A DNA stretch of 64,000 nt from Algoriphagus litoralis (GTDB lineage: Bacteria > Bacteroidota > Bacteroidia > Cytophagales > Cyclobacteriaceae). Made by a program: the position numbers and the translations under genes. Positions 24,596 to 33,780 of this stretch are shown piece after piece. Every line of letters starts with the position of its first letter. Within the stretch, counting starts at the first letter, position 1. The notes under the pieces are model-generated. The model worked only from the letters and a program-made list of their open reading frames with translations, was not told the DNA's origin and searched no databases. The stretch covers positions 372,001 to 436,000 of the forward strand of contig NZ_QGOL01000003.1 in the NCBI RefSeq assembly GCF_003259255.1, read 5' to 3'.

Positions 24596-27592
24596 TTAGT
24601 TCAAAAACTCATCAAAGGTCAAACTGATGTAGTACATCGTGCCGACAGTCGGGTTACCCCAAGCCTGACGGTATCCACTTGAGTTGAACAAGTTGGATCC
24701 GCCCACTTTCAAGATGGATTTTAGGTTTTTCAGTTTGTAGCTGAACTGAGCATCAAAGGTGCCGAAGGCAGGCATCACGGATTGTTGCGAAGAAGATACT
24801 GCAGGGCCTACGAATGAGGATTGCCATACAAATTCACCTTGCCATCTGTAAGACAGCGAGAAACCTGTGTTTTTCACAAACTCTCTATTAGAGAAGTTAA
24901 GAACATATCGATATTCTGGTGTGTTGAAAGATGGCTGAAATCCAGTCTCTGCAAAGTCCTCTAGGTTTGATAGTGTGTTATAGGATACATTCCCGCCTAC
25001 GGAGTAGTTTTTAGGAAGTTTGTAATCCAATCCAACGGCCCATCCCCATGATTTGATTACTTCTGTTCTGTTGACTGGCATGGAGAACACATTTCTTGTG
25101 TTCGCGCTCAATAGGTTTAACCCAAGTGCTGAAGCAGGATTTTGAGGGTTTGGATTTCTATCTTGAATCAAAACCTGACCGCCAATGAAGTTTTCAAATT
25201 CGTTGAAATAGGCATAGGCGTCGATTAAGAGTCTGTTAGAAATAAGGCCTTTATAGCCTACTTCAAACGATTTTACTCTCTCAGGCTGGAAGTCAGTCAA
25301 TTCTTCTTCAACAAGGAGGTTCTGATTGTTTGTTGCCGCGATTACAGGTACAAGTTGAGCTGCTAGTGGCGCGATCAATTCTGGAGTAGGTGTGATACCT
25401 TGAGCGATCAAGATCTGAATAGCCTGCTGTACAGCAGCGTTTCTCACGGCTTCAGTTCCTGCATCTCTTAGCACAGCACCACCGAAGTTAGCTACAGTGG
25501 CTTGAGAATACACTGGGTTTTGGCTGAAATTGTATCGATCTCTAAACAAAGGCAATCCACCGATCAATCGAGCTTGTGGAGTTACTAGATCAATATATTG
25601 ATCCTGTGTGGTAGGTATTCTGAAACCTGTCTGATAAGATGCTCTGAAATTGTGATTTCCTGCGGTATATACACCAGATATTCTAGGTGACCACTGTCCA
25701 TCGAAGTTTTCGTTCTTATCATATCTCACAGAGGCTGTCAGTTTAAACTTGTCGTTAAACAGTTTTTTGGTGCCTTGAGCGTATCCGCCGTATTCAGCAA
25801 TAGAAAATTCGCTGCCGTTTTCATCAAGAGCAAATAAGGTTCCTTCAGAATTCAGCTGATAGCTTCTATAGTTAGCACCAATTACGAAATCGGCAAATTT
25901 GACGTCTTTTAATTGGTAAGAACCTTCAACGTGGTAGAGGTTAGTTTTGTCAACAAACTGGGATCCGATATTTCTTGGGATAGTTTGAAACTGTCCAGGA
26001 ATAGGAGTAGAGGTGGTATTGTTTCTGGCTTGGTTGAATTCTGCTGTACCCGGAGCAAATCTTCCAGTGTCTGCCACACCACGTGCCACGCCATGGGCTG
26101 TAGCATCATCCGCGCCTTGAGCTTTGGCTTGCGCAAATGCTCCTGCATATTCGGCATACCAGAGTTCGGAAGGTTTCCAAGCTTCATTGATTGCATTGGC
26201 TGCGATACCTACAGCAAAGGCATCTCCAGAACGCTCCTGAGTCGTATAGGCTCTTACGTACCAGTGTGAGCCTCTAAGCTCTGCTTTGTATTGACCCAAC
26301 TTAAAGTTTGCAATGGAATAGCGGTCAGCTCCAGTATAGACTGTTGTACCTGCTCCATAATTTCCCTGGAATATCGCCTCTACCCGGTCATTCAATCTCC
26401 AGTGCAGAGCTGCGTTGAATTTGATTGATTTGGTGTTGTAATCCGCCAGATCACGCTCTGCATATCCTGTCCGGGATATCTGTGACTGTGGAATCAGAGG
26501 AAGGATTGCTGCTGGTAAAAATGGCTGACCAGTTGCAGGATTGATGGTTTGTGTCAAGGATTGAGCTACCGAAAACAGGTTTTGTGTGCTTTCATCCCCA
26601 TAGACGTTTACACCGTTATAGCCTGGATTATTTAATCTTGAACCTCCTTCAATAGAAGAGCCGTTTAGAAGCGATTGATCTCTGAAATCATTGGCTTGCC
26701 AATCGTCTGCAGACAGATAAGAGAAGTTTACTTTGAAGGCTAGTTTGTTGTTAAAAGCTTTTGCATAGCGGGCGCTGAAATCATAAAAGCCAGTAGAAGC
26801 AGTTGATCTGCTTTGCTCACTCATGATGCCAGTTTTAACACTTGCTGATAATCCCTGATATTGGAAAGGATTTTTAGAATTCATCAATAGAATCCCGTTA
26901 ATCGCATTTGGACCATACAATGCAGAGGAAGCACCAGGAAGTAGTTCTACACTTTCGAGGTCAAGCTCAGAAATACCGACAATATTACCAACGGAGAAGT
27001 TCAACCCAGGTGCCTGATTGTCCATTCCATCGATCATTTGAACTGTTCGCACGTTGCCGTTTGCGTTGAATCCTCTGGTGTTAAACGATTTGAAGGTAAG
27101 CGATTGCGTACTCATTTCTACACCTTTCATATTATTGAGGGCATCGTAGAAGCTGGCCTGCGGTACTTCACGAATGGCAATGATGTCCATTTTTTCTACC
27201 GATACAGGAGATTGCATGATGCTTTCTTCCACTCTGGAGGCAGAGATCACTACTTCTTGTCCCATGATGGAGGATTCTGACATGGCTATGGAAAGATCAC
27301 TTATTCCATTTGTGATTTCCACTTCTTGAGTAGTAAAACCCACCATTGAAAACACCAATGTAAACGGAGGGTTCTGTGATACATTGAGGGTGAACTTACC
27401 TGAGAGATCTGAGATCGTGCCGATCACTTTTCCTTTGACAAGGATATTTACTCCGACCAATGTCTCTTTGGTATCTGCATCAGTGACTGTGCCGGAGATG
27501 GTTGTCTGAGCGAGCGCAACTCCGGTTCCCAAGGAAACCAGAAGTAGGAGTGAAAACACTGTCCCCCAGATTTTTCTTGTAAAATTTTTCAT
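24596..27592 (-). CDS. TonB-dependent receptor with carboxypeptidase-like N-terminal domain
   Basis: A 998-residue outer-membrane receptor that imports a substrate using TonB energy. In order: signal peptide (about 1-28, ALAQ), a carboxypeptidase-regulatory-like beta-sandwich (TISGTVTDADTKETLVGVNI..., about 31-108), a plug domain (about 125-240, with VEKMDIIAIREVP and ELLPGASSALYGPNAINGI) and a 22-strand barrel ending in an aromatic strand YYISLTFDEFLN. No SusD gene is next to it, so a siderophore, cofactor or peptide receptor is as likely as a glycan one. An Ala/Gln-rich extracellular insert lies around 480-520 and another around 720-770. Confidence 0.92.
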   Translation of the reverse strand: MKNFTRKIWGTVFSLLLLVSLGTGVALAQTTISGTVTDADTKETLVGVNILVKGKVIGTISDLSGKFTLNVSQNPPFTLVFSMVGFTTQEVEITNGISDLSIAMSESSIMGQEVVISASRVEESIMQSPVSVEKMDIIAIREVPQASFYDALNNMKGVEMSTQSLTFKSFNTRGFNANGNVRTVQMIDGMDNQAPGLNFSVGNIVGISELDLESVELLPGASSALYGPNAINGILLMNSKNPFQYQGLSASVKTGIMSEQSRSTASTGFYDFSARYAKAFNNKLAFKVNFSYLSADDWQANDFRDQSLLNGSSIEGGSRLNNPGYNGVNVYGDESTQNLFSVAQSLTQTINPATGQPFLPAAILPLIPQSQISRTGYAERDLADYNTKSIKFNAALHWRLNDRVEAIFQGNYGAGTTVYTGADRYSIANFKLGQYKAELRGSHWYVRAYTTQERSGDAFAVGIAANAINEAWKPSELWYAEYAGAFAQAKAQGADDATAHGVARGVADTGRFAPGTAEFNQARNNTTSTPIPGQFQTIPRNIGSQFVDKTNLYHVEGSYQLKDVKFADFVIGANYRSYQLNSEGTLFALDENGSEFSIAEYGGYAQGTKKLFNDKFKLTASVRYDKNENFDGQWSPRISGVYTAGNHNFRASYQTGFRIPTTQDQYIDLVTPQARLIGGLPLFRDRYNFSQNPVYSQATVANFGGAVLRDAGTEAVRNAAVQQAIQILIAQGITPTPELIAPLAAQLVPVIAATNNQNLLVEEELTDFQPERVKSFEVGYKGLISNRLLIDAYAYFNEFENFIGGQVLIQDRNPNPQNPASALGLNLLSANTRNVFSMPVNRTEVIKSWGWAVGLDYKLPKNYSVGGNVSYNTLSNLEDFAETGFQPSFNTPEYRYVLNFSNREFVKNTGFSLSYRWQGEFVWQSSFVGPAVSSSQQSVMPAFGTFDAQFSYKLKNLKSILKVGGSNLFNSSGYRQAWGNPTVGTMYYISLTFDEFLN

Positions 27593-27654
27593 AGGCTATT
27601 TTGTGTAATTATTTTGGTGTATTGACATTGTGCCGTTTAGGCTTTCAATTCCTC

Positions 27655-27684
27655 GAAATTTATGTTAAAAACTGATATTTCAAT
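27655..27684 (-). promoter_or_regulatory. Candidate promoter of the TonB-dependent receptor gene
   Basis: On the minus strand ATTG (27684-27681) and TAAATTTC (27662-27655) are separated by 18 bp, a 7-of-8 match at the -7 element. The predicted leader is about 55 nt. The rest of the gap up to 27861 is AT-rich and I see nothing else in it. Confidence 0.35.
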
Positions 27685-27861
27685 TTTTCCCAACTAAAAA
27701 AAATGCCTGCTTCTTAAAATGAGAAATTGGCTCTTTTGGGAAACTGAGGAACTTTTCCAAAGAAATAGAAAATTTTTCAAGCTTCTATTGTAAATACTTA
27801 ACCTTTCCGTTGATTTTATTAAAAAATCCTAAATCATTGAGTTTTGATTTGCATTTACTTT

Positions 27862-27895
27862 AAAAAAAAGTCCTGATTGCATTCAGGACTTTTTT
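27862..27895 (-). terminator. Intrinsic terminator ending the pdeM-gldC gene run
   Basis: Stem AAAAGTCCTGA / TCAGGACTTTT with a 7-base loop lies 18 bp after the gldC stop; on the minus strand it is followed by a run of T residues. There is no comparable hairpin between any of the upstream genes of the run. Confidence 0.85.
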
Positions 27896-27912
27896 GGGTT
27901 TTTTGATTTAGA

Positions 27913-28254
27913 TCAAGAGTTTTTTTTGTTCTCTTCATTCACATGGCGGACCAATCGGTCACATAGTTCTTTTATTTCTTCTGACATGTATTCATCTCCT
28001 GTACTGTTCAAGATAGTCTGGGCCATTCCGCCTAGTATGTCTATATAGAATCGCTTCATCTCGACTACGGACATTTCTTCAGTCCAGAGATCAATTCGAA
28101 GCGTGGCATGATTCAGATTATCCCAAACATTGACACTGATGCTTTTGGTGGACTCTAAGCCTTCCGATTCCTTATCTGAGGCATCCCATTGGATAGTTTT
28201 TGGTAGATTTTGCTCATCCAGTTCTATCTGGAATTTGATTTCTGATTTCTTCAT
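27913..28254 (-). CDS. gldC: Gliding motility protein GldC
   Basis: The 113-residue protein matches GldC: IQWDASDKESEGLESTKSI near the start (in pieces IQWDASDK and GLESTKSIS), LRIDLWTEEMSVVEMKRFYID and a C-terminal acidic helix. GldC is a small cytoplasmic accessory of Bacteroidota gliding motility; its biochemical role is not established. It is the last gene of a long minus-strand run and is followed by a terminator. Its presence supports assignment to Bacteroidota but does not prove that the organism glides. Confidence 0.88.
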   Translation of the reverse strand: MKKSEIKFQIELDEQNLPKTIQWDASDKESEGLESTKSISVNVWDNLNHATLRIDLWTEEMSVVEMKRFYIDILGGMAQTILNSTGDEYMSEEIKELCDRLVRHVNEENKKNS

Positions 28255-28311
28255 TTAGTCAAAATTTATCGGGAAACCCGTAAAATGCGATTCAAGTTCC
28301 CGTTGATTGAT

Positions 28312-28971
28312 TTAATCAAAAGTCATTTCGGGAATTTCTCCTTCGATGATCAATTTTCCTGCAGTCTTGGTTTTGATTTCATCGATTGAGACTCCAGGAG
28401 CTCTTTCTTTTAGAATAAAGCCGCCATTTGGAGAAACTTCCAACACTGCCAGATCAGACACTATTTTTTTGACACACCTGATTCCAGTTATGGGTAAGGA
28501 GCATTGTGGTAAAAGCTTAGACTGGCCATCCTTGGAGCAATGCTGCATGGCAACGATGATATTCTCCGCAGAAGCCACCAGGTCCATAGCTCCACCCATG
28601 CCTTTGACCATTTTTCCGGGAATTTTCCAGTTGGCAATGTCTCCATTTTCGGATACCTCCATTGCACCGAGGATAGTGAGGTGAACGTGACCTCCACGGA
28701 TCATGGCAAAAGATTCGGCTGAATTGAATAGGCTTGATCCCGGTACCATGGTGATCGTCTGTTTGCCTGCATTGATCAAATCTGGATCTACTTTATCCGC
28801 AGTAGGGAAGGGGCCAATGCCCAGTAGGCCATTTTCGGACTGAAGGACTACATCTAAACTTGCTGGGATATAATTGGCAACCAAGGTAGGAATACCTATT
28901 CCAAGGTTGATGTATTGTCCATTTTTCACCTCTTTAGCTATTCGCTTTGCGATTTGTTCTTTAGTCAGCAT
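28312..28971 (-). CDS. scoB: 3-oxoacid CoA-transferase subunit B
   Basis: The B subunit carries the active-site glutamate that forms the CoA thioester intermediate, seen as E46 in LQSENGLLGIGP. The 219-residue length and the closing VSPNGGFILKERAPGVS segment fit the two-subunit SCOT/AtoA-type enzymes that move CoA between succinyl-CoA (or an acyl-CoA) and acetoacetate. The gene follows subunit A by 3 bp. The exact acid pair cannot be deduced from sequence. Confidence 0.93.
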   Translation of the reverse strand: MLTKEQIAKRIAKEVKNGQYINLGIGIPTLVANYIPASLDVVLQSENGLLGIGPFPTADKVDPDLINAGKQTITMVPGSSLFNSAESFAMIRGGHVHLTILGAMEVSENGDIANWKIPGKMVKGMGGAMDLVASAENIIVAMQHCSKDGQSKLLPQCSLPITGIRCVKKIVSDLAVLEVSPNGGFILKERAPGVSIDEIKTKTAGKLIIEGEIPEMTFD

Positions 28972-28974
28972 GGC

Positions 28975-29670
28975 TTAGGGGGTTATTGTTCGTTGCTCAA
29001 TCCGTTTCTCATAATTCACTCCCTGAAAAATCCGCTGTACGTAGATTCCCGGCGTATGAATTTGGTTGGGATCCAATTCCCCCGCTTCGACCAATTCTTC
29101 TACCTCAGCTATACATATTTTGCCGGCAGCTGCCATGATGGGATTGAAATTTCGGGCCGTACCTTTAAATATCAGATTTCCTACTGTATCGCCTTTCCAA
29201 GCTTTAATGATTGAAAAATCAGCTCTGAGCCAGCGTTCCATCAAATACATCTTGCCGTCAAATTCTCTGATTTCCTTTCCCTGAGCTACTTCAGTGCCCA
29301 CTCCGGCGGGTGTGAAAAAAGCCGGGATTCCTGCGCCTCCAGCCCTTACACGTTCGGCTAAGGTCCCCTGAGGTATCAAATCCACCTCCAGCTCTCCACT
29401 TAACAATTGCCGCTCAAACTCTGCGTTTTCACCGACGTAGCTGGAAATCATCTTTTTCACCATCCGTTTTTTGAGCAAAAGGCCGATTCCAAAATCATCC
29501 ACCCCTGCATTATTTGATACGATAGTGAGTCCTGATATCGGTTTCTGTAATAGGGCCTGAATGCAGTTTTCTGGAATGCCGCTCAAACCAAAGCCCCCCA
29601 TCATCAGAATACAACCGCTCGGTATGTCTGCGACAGCCTCAGCGGCATTTTTTACAGTCTTATTTATCAT
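28975..29670 (-). CDS. scoA: 3-oxoacid CoA-transferase subunit A
   Basis: The 231-residue A subunit has the N-terminal CoA-binding GGFGLSGIPENCI motif and the central GAGIPAFFTPAGVGTEV segment of family I CoA transferases. It forms a heterodimer-based complex with the adjacent B subunit. It starts 12 bp after ribF, inside a run otherwise devoted to cell division and RNA or flavin metabolism. Together with the 3-hydroxyacyl-CoA dehydrogenase at 8.0-8.9 kb it points to ketone-body or branched-chain acyl-CoA use. Confidence 0.93.
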   Translation of the reverse strand: MINKTVKNAAEAVADIPSGCILMMGGFGLSGIPENCIQALLQKPISGLTIVSNNAGVDDFGIGLLLKKRMVKKMISSYVGENAEFERQLLSGELEVDLIPQGTLAERVRAGGAGIPAFFTPAGVGTEVAQGKEIREFDGKMYLMERWLRADFSIIKAWKGDTVGNLIFKGTARNFNPIMAAAGKICIAEVEELVEAGELDPNQIHTPGIYVQRIFQGVNYEKRIEQRTITP

Positions 29671-29682
29671 GTTAATCTGGGT

Positions 29683-30606
29683 TTATAGAATAGTTCTTGC
29701 ATGCTGTTGATCAAGAAAAAGCTGATTTTTCAATGCATCCAAGCTTTCGAATTTATGCTCATCCCGAATGAACTCCCGGAAATACACCGTGATCTGCTTG
29801 TCATATAGATCCCCTTGAAAGTCAAATAAATTAGCTTCTACTGTCTTCTTGGTTCCATCTACTGTGGGTCTATTCCCTATATTCAGCATGGATTTATACA
29901 TACTCCCACCCACAAGAGCTTCTACTGCATAAACGCCGTCTTTTGGGATAAGTTTGTAGTCATTTGGGATATGAATATTGGCCGTAGGGAAACCAATCGA
30001 TCGACCAATCTGCTGCCCTTTGATCACTATTCCATTCAGTTCATAGGGTCTTCCTAGGTAAGTCATGGCTGTTTTGACATCTCCGGATACTAACGATTTT
30101 CGGATTTTCGTACTGGATACGCCGATTTCATCTACATCCTGACGGGAAATCTCCTCCAATTCAAATCCGAAGGATGTACTGTTAGTTTTAAGGTATTCGA
30201 AGCTGCCTTCCCGGTTTTTTCCAAATCTATGGTCATATCCAATTACCAGTTTTTTGGTATCAATTGAATCTATCAGCACTTTCCGAATGAATTCTTGAGA
30301 GCTTAATTGAGAAAACTCTTTGGTAAAAGGAATAGTAATCAAGTGATCGATGCCAAATTGCCTGAGTAATTTAGTTTTTTCCTCGAACGTACTCAGCAGG
30401 CGGAGCTTGTGTTCATCCGGATACAAAACCAATCGGGGATGTGGCCAAAACGTGATTAAAACTGTTTCCCCGTGAATTGATCTTGCGATTTCGCGGATTC
30501 GTTTCAGGATTTTTTGGTGACCCAAGTGAACCCCATCAAACGTCCCAGAAGTAACTACAGCGTTTTTGACGGGGCTAAAACCTGCAAGACCTTCATAGAT
30601 TTTCAT
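29683..30606 (-). CDS. ribF: Bifunctional riboflavin kinase / FAD synthetase
   Basis: RibF converts riboflavin to FMN and then FAD. The 307-residue protein has the N-terminal adenylyltransferase domain (GTFDGVHLGHQKIL, about 21-34, and the ISSTKIRKSL-like GVSSTKIRKSL motif) and the C-terminal kinase domain (GRSIGFPTANI followed by NIGNRPTV). Its start overlaps the end of truB by 14 bp, a pairing common in bacteria. Confidence 0.95.
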   Translation of the reverse strand: MKIYEGLAGFSPVKNAVVTSGTFDGVHLGHQKILKRIREIARSIHGETVLITFWPHPRLVLYPDEHKLRLLSTFEEKTKLLRQFGIDHLITIPFTKEFSQLSSQEFIRKVLIDSIDTKKLVIGYDHRFGKNREGSFEYLKTNSTSFGFELEEISRQDVDEIGVSSTKIRKSLVSGDVKTAMTYLGRPYELNGIVIKGQQIGRSIGFPTANIHIPNDYKLIPKDGVYAVEALVGGSMYKSMLNIGNRPTVDGTKKTVEANLFDFQGDLYDKQITVYFREFIRDEHKFESLDALKNQLFLDQQHARTIL

Positions 30607-31276
30607 CTGTTCTTGCTTTTATTGATTCGATTAATTCAGGAAGTTGATGCGCGTCTTTTACTGAAAAATTACCGATTCGTGTCCGACGCAAGGAACTCAT
30701 GTAAGCTCCTACACCTAGAATTTCCCCTAAATCTCGGGCTAAACTTCGGATGTAAGTTCCTTTGGAACATGATATTCGAAAACCAACCTCATTTCCTAGA
30801 AAACTTGTTATTTCAAATTCACGGACCTCAACAGGTCGGGCTTCCATTTTTACTTCAATTCCTTTTCTGGCAGACTCATATACCCGTTTTCCGTCCACTT
30901 TGATCGCTGAGTGCATGGGCGGCACCTGTAAAATATTACCTGTCAGCTGAGCCGCAGCAGAGGTCACATGCGCAAGGGTGATGTGTGAGGGATCGGATAC
31001 AGGGATCACTGGTTTTTCCAAATCAAAAGATTCCGTAGTTGCACCGATCACAAAGGTCCCGGAATATTCTTTTTCCTGACCCATGTAGGTCTCTATTTGC
31101 TTGGTTTGCTTTCCAGCGCATACGATCAATAATCCTGTGGCCAAGGGATCCAAGGTGCCAGCGTGACCGACTTTTTTGATACGAAGGGCATTTCTTACTT
31201 TTTTTACCACATCAAATGAGGTCCATTCCAGTGGTTTATCGATCAGAAATACTTCTCCGTAAGTTTCTTGCTGCAT
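30593..31276 (-). CDS. truB: tRNA pseudouridine(55) synthase
   Basis: TruB makes pseudouridine 55 in the T-loop of tRNAs. The catalytic aspartate is D43 in GHAGTLDPLATGLL, and the KPLEWTSFDVV, PMHSAIKVDGKRVYE and SKGTYIRSLARDLG motifs are all present. At 227 residues it lacks the C-terminal PUA domain, as is usual in Bacteroidota. It lies between the DUF3098 gene and ribF in the ftsX gene run. Confidence 0.95.
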   Translation of the reverse strand: MQQETYGEVFLIDKPLEWTSFDVVKKVRNALRIKKVGHAGTLDPLATGLLIVCAGKQTKQIETYMGQEKEYSGTFVIGATTESFDLEKPVIPVSDPSHITLAHVTSAAAQLTGNILQVPPMHSAIKVDGKRVYESARKGIEVKMEARPVEVREFEITSFLGNEVGFRISCSKGTYIRSLARDLGEILGVGAYMSSLRRTRIGNFSVKDAHQLPELIESIKARTDENL

Positions 31277-31325
31277 GTTATGTGGGGAAACAGTTCACAC
31301 CAGGCGAAACTGCGCGATGCTGATT

Positions 31326-31535
31326 TTAGTTCTTCTCTGTTTTGGCGAAAATCGCATAAAACTCAAAGATAAAACCTCCTAGAACTATAATTGGGCCTAA
31401 AGTCAACCCTAAAAATCCATTGCCATGAGGCTCACCATCCAGGGCCATTATGACAAATCCCAGAATAATCAATGCCAGACCAGCCAGCATAAGTCGATAA
31501 TTTTTCTTTGAAAAAGGAAAAGGTGAATTGCTCAT
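31326..31535 (-). CDS. DUF3098 small membrane protein
   Basis: A 69-residue protein with two membrane helices (about 13-32 and 43-63) joined by a short DGEPHGNGFLG loop, matching DUF3098. I chose ATG 31535 rather than the in-frame TTG at 31541, which would overlap the ftsX stop. DUF3098 genes are typically next to ftsX in Bacteroidota, as here; the function is unknown. Confidence 0.85.
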   Translation of the reverse strand: MSNSPFPFSKKNYRLMLAGLALIILGFVIMALDGEPHGNGFLGLTLGPIIVLGGFIFEFYAIFAKTEKN

Positions 31536-31537
31536 GA

Positions 31538-32428
31538 TCAATAAAGTTCGTCAAGGGACATGTTTAAATATTTATTTACAGCTCTCAATGTGCTCAGCAC
31601 ACTCAATAGGCCTCCCACCACAATCAAAACACCGAAAAGGATCAATAACATTTCCTGATTTTGCAGCATGGCAAATCCTTCGATATTGGCTTTGGTGTAC
31701 TGCACTAATCCAAATAGAATCACAGAAGCTACCGCTCCAGCCGTCATTCCAAACAGCAGTGCTCGCATCAGGAATGGTTTTCTGATAAATCCTCTAGTGG
31801 CTCCGACGAGTTGCATGGAACGAATCAGAAATCGCTGTGAAAATAAGGCCAACCGAATGGTATTGTTGATCAACATGACCACGGTGATGATCAGAATTAA
31901 TATAAAACCACCCATGACAAGACTTACTTTCAACAGATTTTTATTGATAGAATCTACCAAATCGGTCATATAGGAAACCTCAAATACTCCAGGTATTGAT
32001 TGGAGATCTTTTGCAATGGTTTCCAATTGCTCTGAGGTTTGAAATTCTTCGGCTACAGCCAGGACATAGCTGTCACGCAATGGATTATCTTCAAGAAACT
32101 TGGTGAAATCCTCCCCTGTGCTTTCAATAAAAGTAGCTGCAGCCTCTTCATCGGAAATAAATCTCAGATTGACCGAATCCGAACGGGTAAGAATAAACGG
32201 TCGTCCTGAAATGTTCTTTTGAATCTCTTTCAGTTGATTCTCAGGTAATCCCTTGTCTAAAAATACTTGGATTTCAATATTCTCCCGGATCATTTTGGTC
32301 AAGCTACGCGCTTGGATCAAAATCACCCCAAAAAGACCTACGATAAACAAAGACAAGGTGGTACTAAAGAGGACACTGCCAAACTTAAAATGTCCAAGTG
32401 TTTTTTTCTTGCGGGACGGATTCGCCAT
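31538..32428 (-). CDS. ftsX: Cell division protein FtsX-like permease
   Basis: FtsX is the membrane part of the FtsEX complex, which activates peptidoglycan hydrolases during division. With ATG 32428 the protein is 296 residues: a cytoplasmic N-terminus (ANPSRKKKTLG), one helix (about 23-41), a large periplasmic domain (about 45-165) and three C-terminal helices of the FtsX permease fold. The upstream extension of the open frame has no domain and would run into the pdeM end, so I discard it. The partner ATPase ftsE is not in the window, as is common in Bacteroidota. Confidence 0.92.
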   Translation of the reverse strand: MANPSRKKKTLGHFKFGSVLFSTTLSLFIVGLFGVILIQARSLTKMIRENIEIQVFLDKGLPENQLKEIQKNISGRPFILTRSDSVNLRFISDEEAAATFIESTGEDFTKFLEDNPLRDSYVLAVAEEFQTSEQLETIAKDLQSIPGVFEVSYMTDLVDSINKNLLKVSLVMGGFILILIITVVMLINNTIRLALFSQRFLIRSMQLVGATRGFIRKPFLMRALLFGMTAGAVASVILFGLVQYTKANIEGFAMLQNQEMLLILFGVLIVVGGLLSVLSTLRAVNKYLNMSLDELY

Positions 32429-32469
32429 AGTTGGGTAATTCTGATCAAAAATAGGAAAGCTAGGCGGAT

Positions 32470-33168
32470 TTAACCAATCGATGTGCCAGAAAGGACCGGG
32501 ATGATTTTTTCTGGGGTGATTCCCCAAATCCAATCGCCATCATTTGGTTTAACCAAGGCCAGCCCAGTGAAATTGCCGAAAGCAGGCAGGATAAGCTGGG
32601 ACCGAGATAGAAAAAAACATGGAATCCGTACAGATTGACGTGCTTTTCCGACGAGTCGAATCCCCGGATGAATATGTCCACAGATATTAATCAATCCCTC
32701 CCCATAGACCTCCATGGGCTCATGCGAGAGCAAGAGGGGTCCAACCTGCAAGGGTTCATTATGGATTTTTAACATGGATTGTTGATAAGCCAGTGGAGCC
32801 AATACATCATGATTTCCCTTGACGAGATGAAACTCACAAGTAGGAAACCCAGTCAGGAAATTATTAAAATAATCCCATTGACTATTCCAATCTGAATGAA
32901 AAAGGTCTCCCAAAAAGTAGACAGAATGGGGTTGATAGTCCTCAAATAGTTTTTTCAAAACCAAAAGATCGGCATCATGTATAGGCTCGGGAATAGGAAT
33001 ACCGGACTTTCTGAAGTGAGCGGCTTTTCCAAAATGAAGATCCGCAAGCAAAAGGATTTGAAAGTCAGGAATCCAGAGTGCTTTTTCTTTTAATAAAACC
33101 AAACTGAGGCCTGAGAATTCTATCGAATGGTGCGTGAGGGTAGTATTCAATTTTTTCACTTCCTGCAT
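32470..33168 (-). CDS. pdeM: PdeM-like ligase-associated metallophosphoesterase (DNA repair endonuclease)
   Basis: The protein has the calcineurin-type metal motifs in order: ADLHFGK, GDLFHS, KGNHD, LLSHEP and GHIHPG. This pattern, and the IRIP-type substrate loop (QSVRIPCFFLS), fit PdeM, a nuclease usually encoded with an ATP-dependent DNA ligase and an Lhr-like helicase. Neither partner is adjacent here. I chose ATG 33168 (232 residues) over the in-frame TTG at 33204. It lies 41 bp upstream of ftsX and may be the first gene of that run. Confidence 0.82.
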   Translation of the reverse strand: MQEVKKLNTTLTHHSIEFSGLSLVLLKEKALWIPDFQILLLADLHFGKAAHFRKSGIPIPEPIHDADLLVLKKLFEDYQPHSVYFLGDLFHSDWNSQWDYFNNFLTGFPTCEFHLVKGNHDVLAPLAYQQSMLKIHNEPLQVGPLLLSHEPMEVYGEGLINICGHIHPGIRLVGKARQSVRIPCFFLSRSQLILPAFGNFTGLALVKPNDGDWIWGITPEKIIPVLSGTSIG

Positions 33169-33236
33169 AACAATTTCAAAGCTATTCGTATTTAAGGATA
33201 TCAAAACTTAATTTTTATGAAATCATGAACTCCATC

Positions 33237-33268
33237 TGTGACAAAAATTAAGTTGATCCGTATTCTTG
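33237..33268 (+). promoter_or_regulatory. Candidate promoter of the DUF2147 gene
   Basis: TGTG (33237-33240) and TATTCTTG (33261-33268) are spaced by 20 bp; each element has one mismatch to the TTTG / TAnnTTTG consensus. The predicted leader before ATG 33310 is about 35 nt. Confidence 0.35.
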
Positions 33269-33309
33269 CGAAATTCCATATTCTATTTGAAAGAACAGAT
33301 TAAATAAAA

Positions 33310-33750
33310 ATGAAAAAGAGACAGTTTGCTTCAATTCTTGGATTGCTTTTTATCGGTTTAGTCCTGCAGGCAAAAGCACAAACTGAAAGCGCAATTCTAG
33401 GACTTTGGTACAACACAGAAAAAACCGCTCAGGTTGAAATTGTAAAAAGTGGATCTACTTATCAGGGAAAAATTGTTTGGCTAAAAGAGCCAAATCCGGA
33501 TGGAAAACCTGCGATTGACAAGCAAAATTCCAATCCCAAATTGAGAACTAGACCCTTGATGGGATTGGCAATCTTGGATGGGTTGAAATATGACGATGGA
33601 ATGTGGAAAAACGGTGAAATCTATGATCCAGTATCAGGGAAGACCTATTCGTGCGAACTGAAGCTCAAGACAAATTCCATTCTAGAGGTAAAGGGTTACG
33701 TGGGATTTTCTTTTGTGGGGAGAACGGTAGAATGGACCCGGATCAAATAA
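33310..33750 (+). CDS. DUF2147 secreted protein
   Basis: The 146-residue protein has a Sec signal peptide (about 1-23, AKAQ) followed by a DUF2147 domain: ILGLWYNTEKTAQVEI, GKIVWLKEPNP and GEIYDPVSGKTYSCELKL. The fold is a small lipocalin-like barrel and the protein is expected in the periplasm. No function is established. It is monocistronic and converges on metX across a terminator. Confidence 0.88.
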   Translation: MKKRQFASILGLLFIGLVLQAKAQTESAILGLWYNTEKTAQVEIVKSGSTYQGKIVWLKEPNPDGKPAIDKQNSNPKLRTRPLMGLAILDGLKYDDGMWKNGEIYDPVSGKTYSCELKLKTNSILEVKGYVGFSFVGRTVEWTRIK

Positions 33751-33776
33751 AAAAAAGCGGGTTGGGTTCCCGCTTT
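33747..33776 (-). terminator. Intrinsic terminator of metX
   Basis: An 8-bp stem AAAGCGGG / CCCGCTTT (33754-33761 with 33769-33776) lies 4 bp after the metX stop. On the minus strand it is followed by an A/T tract of mostly T. The plus side is not T-rich, so it mainly serves metX. Confidence 0.8.
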
Positions 33777-33780
33777 AGTA

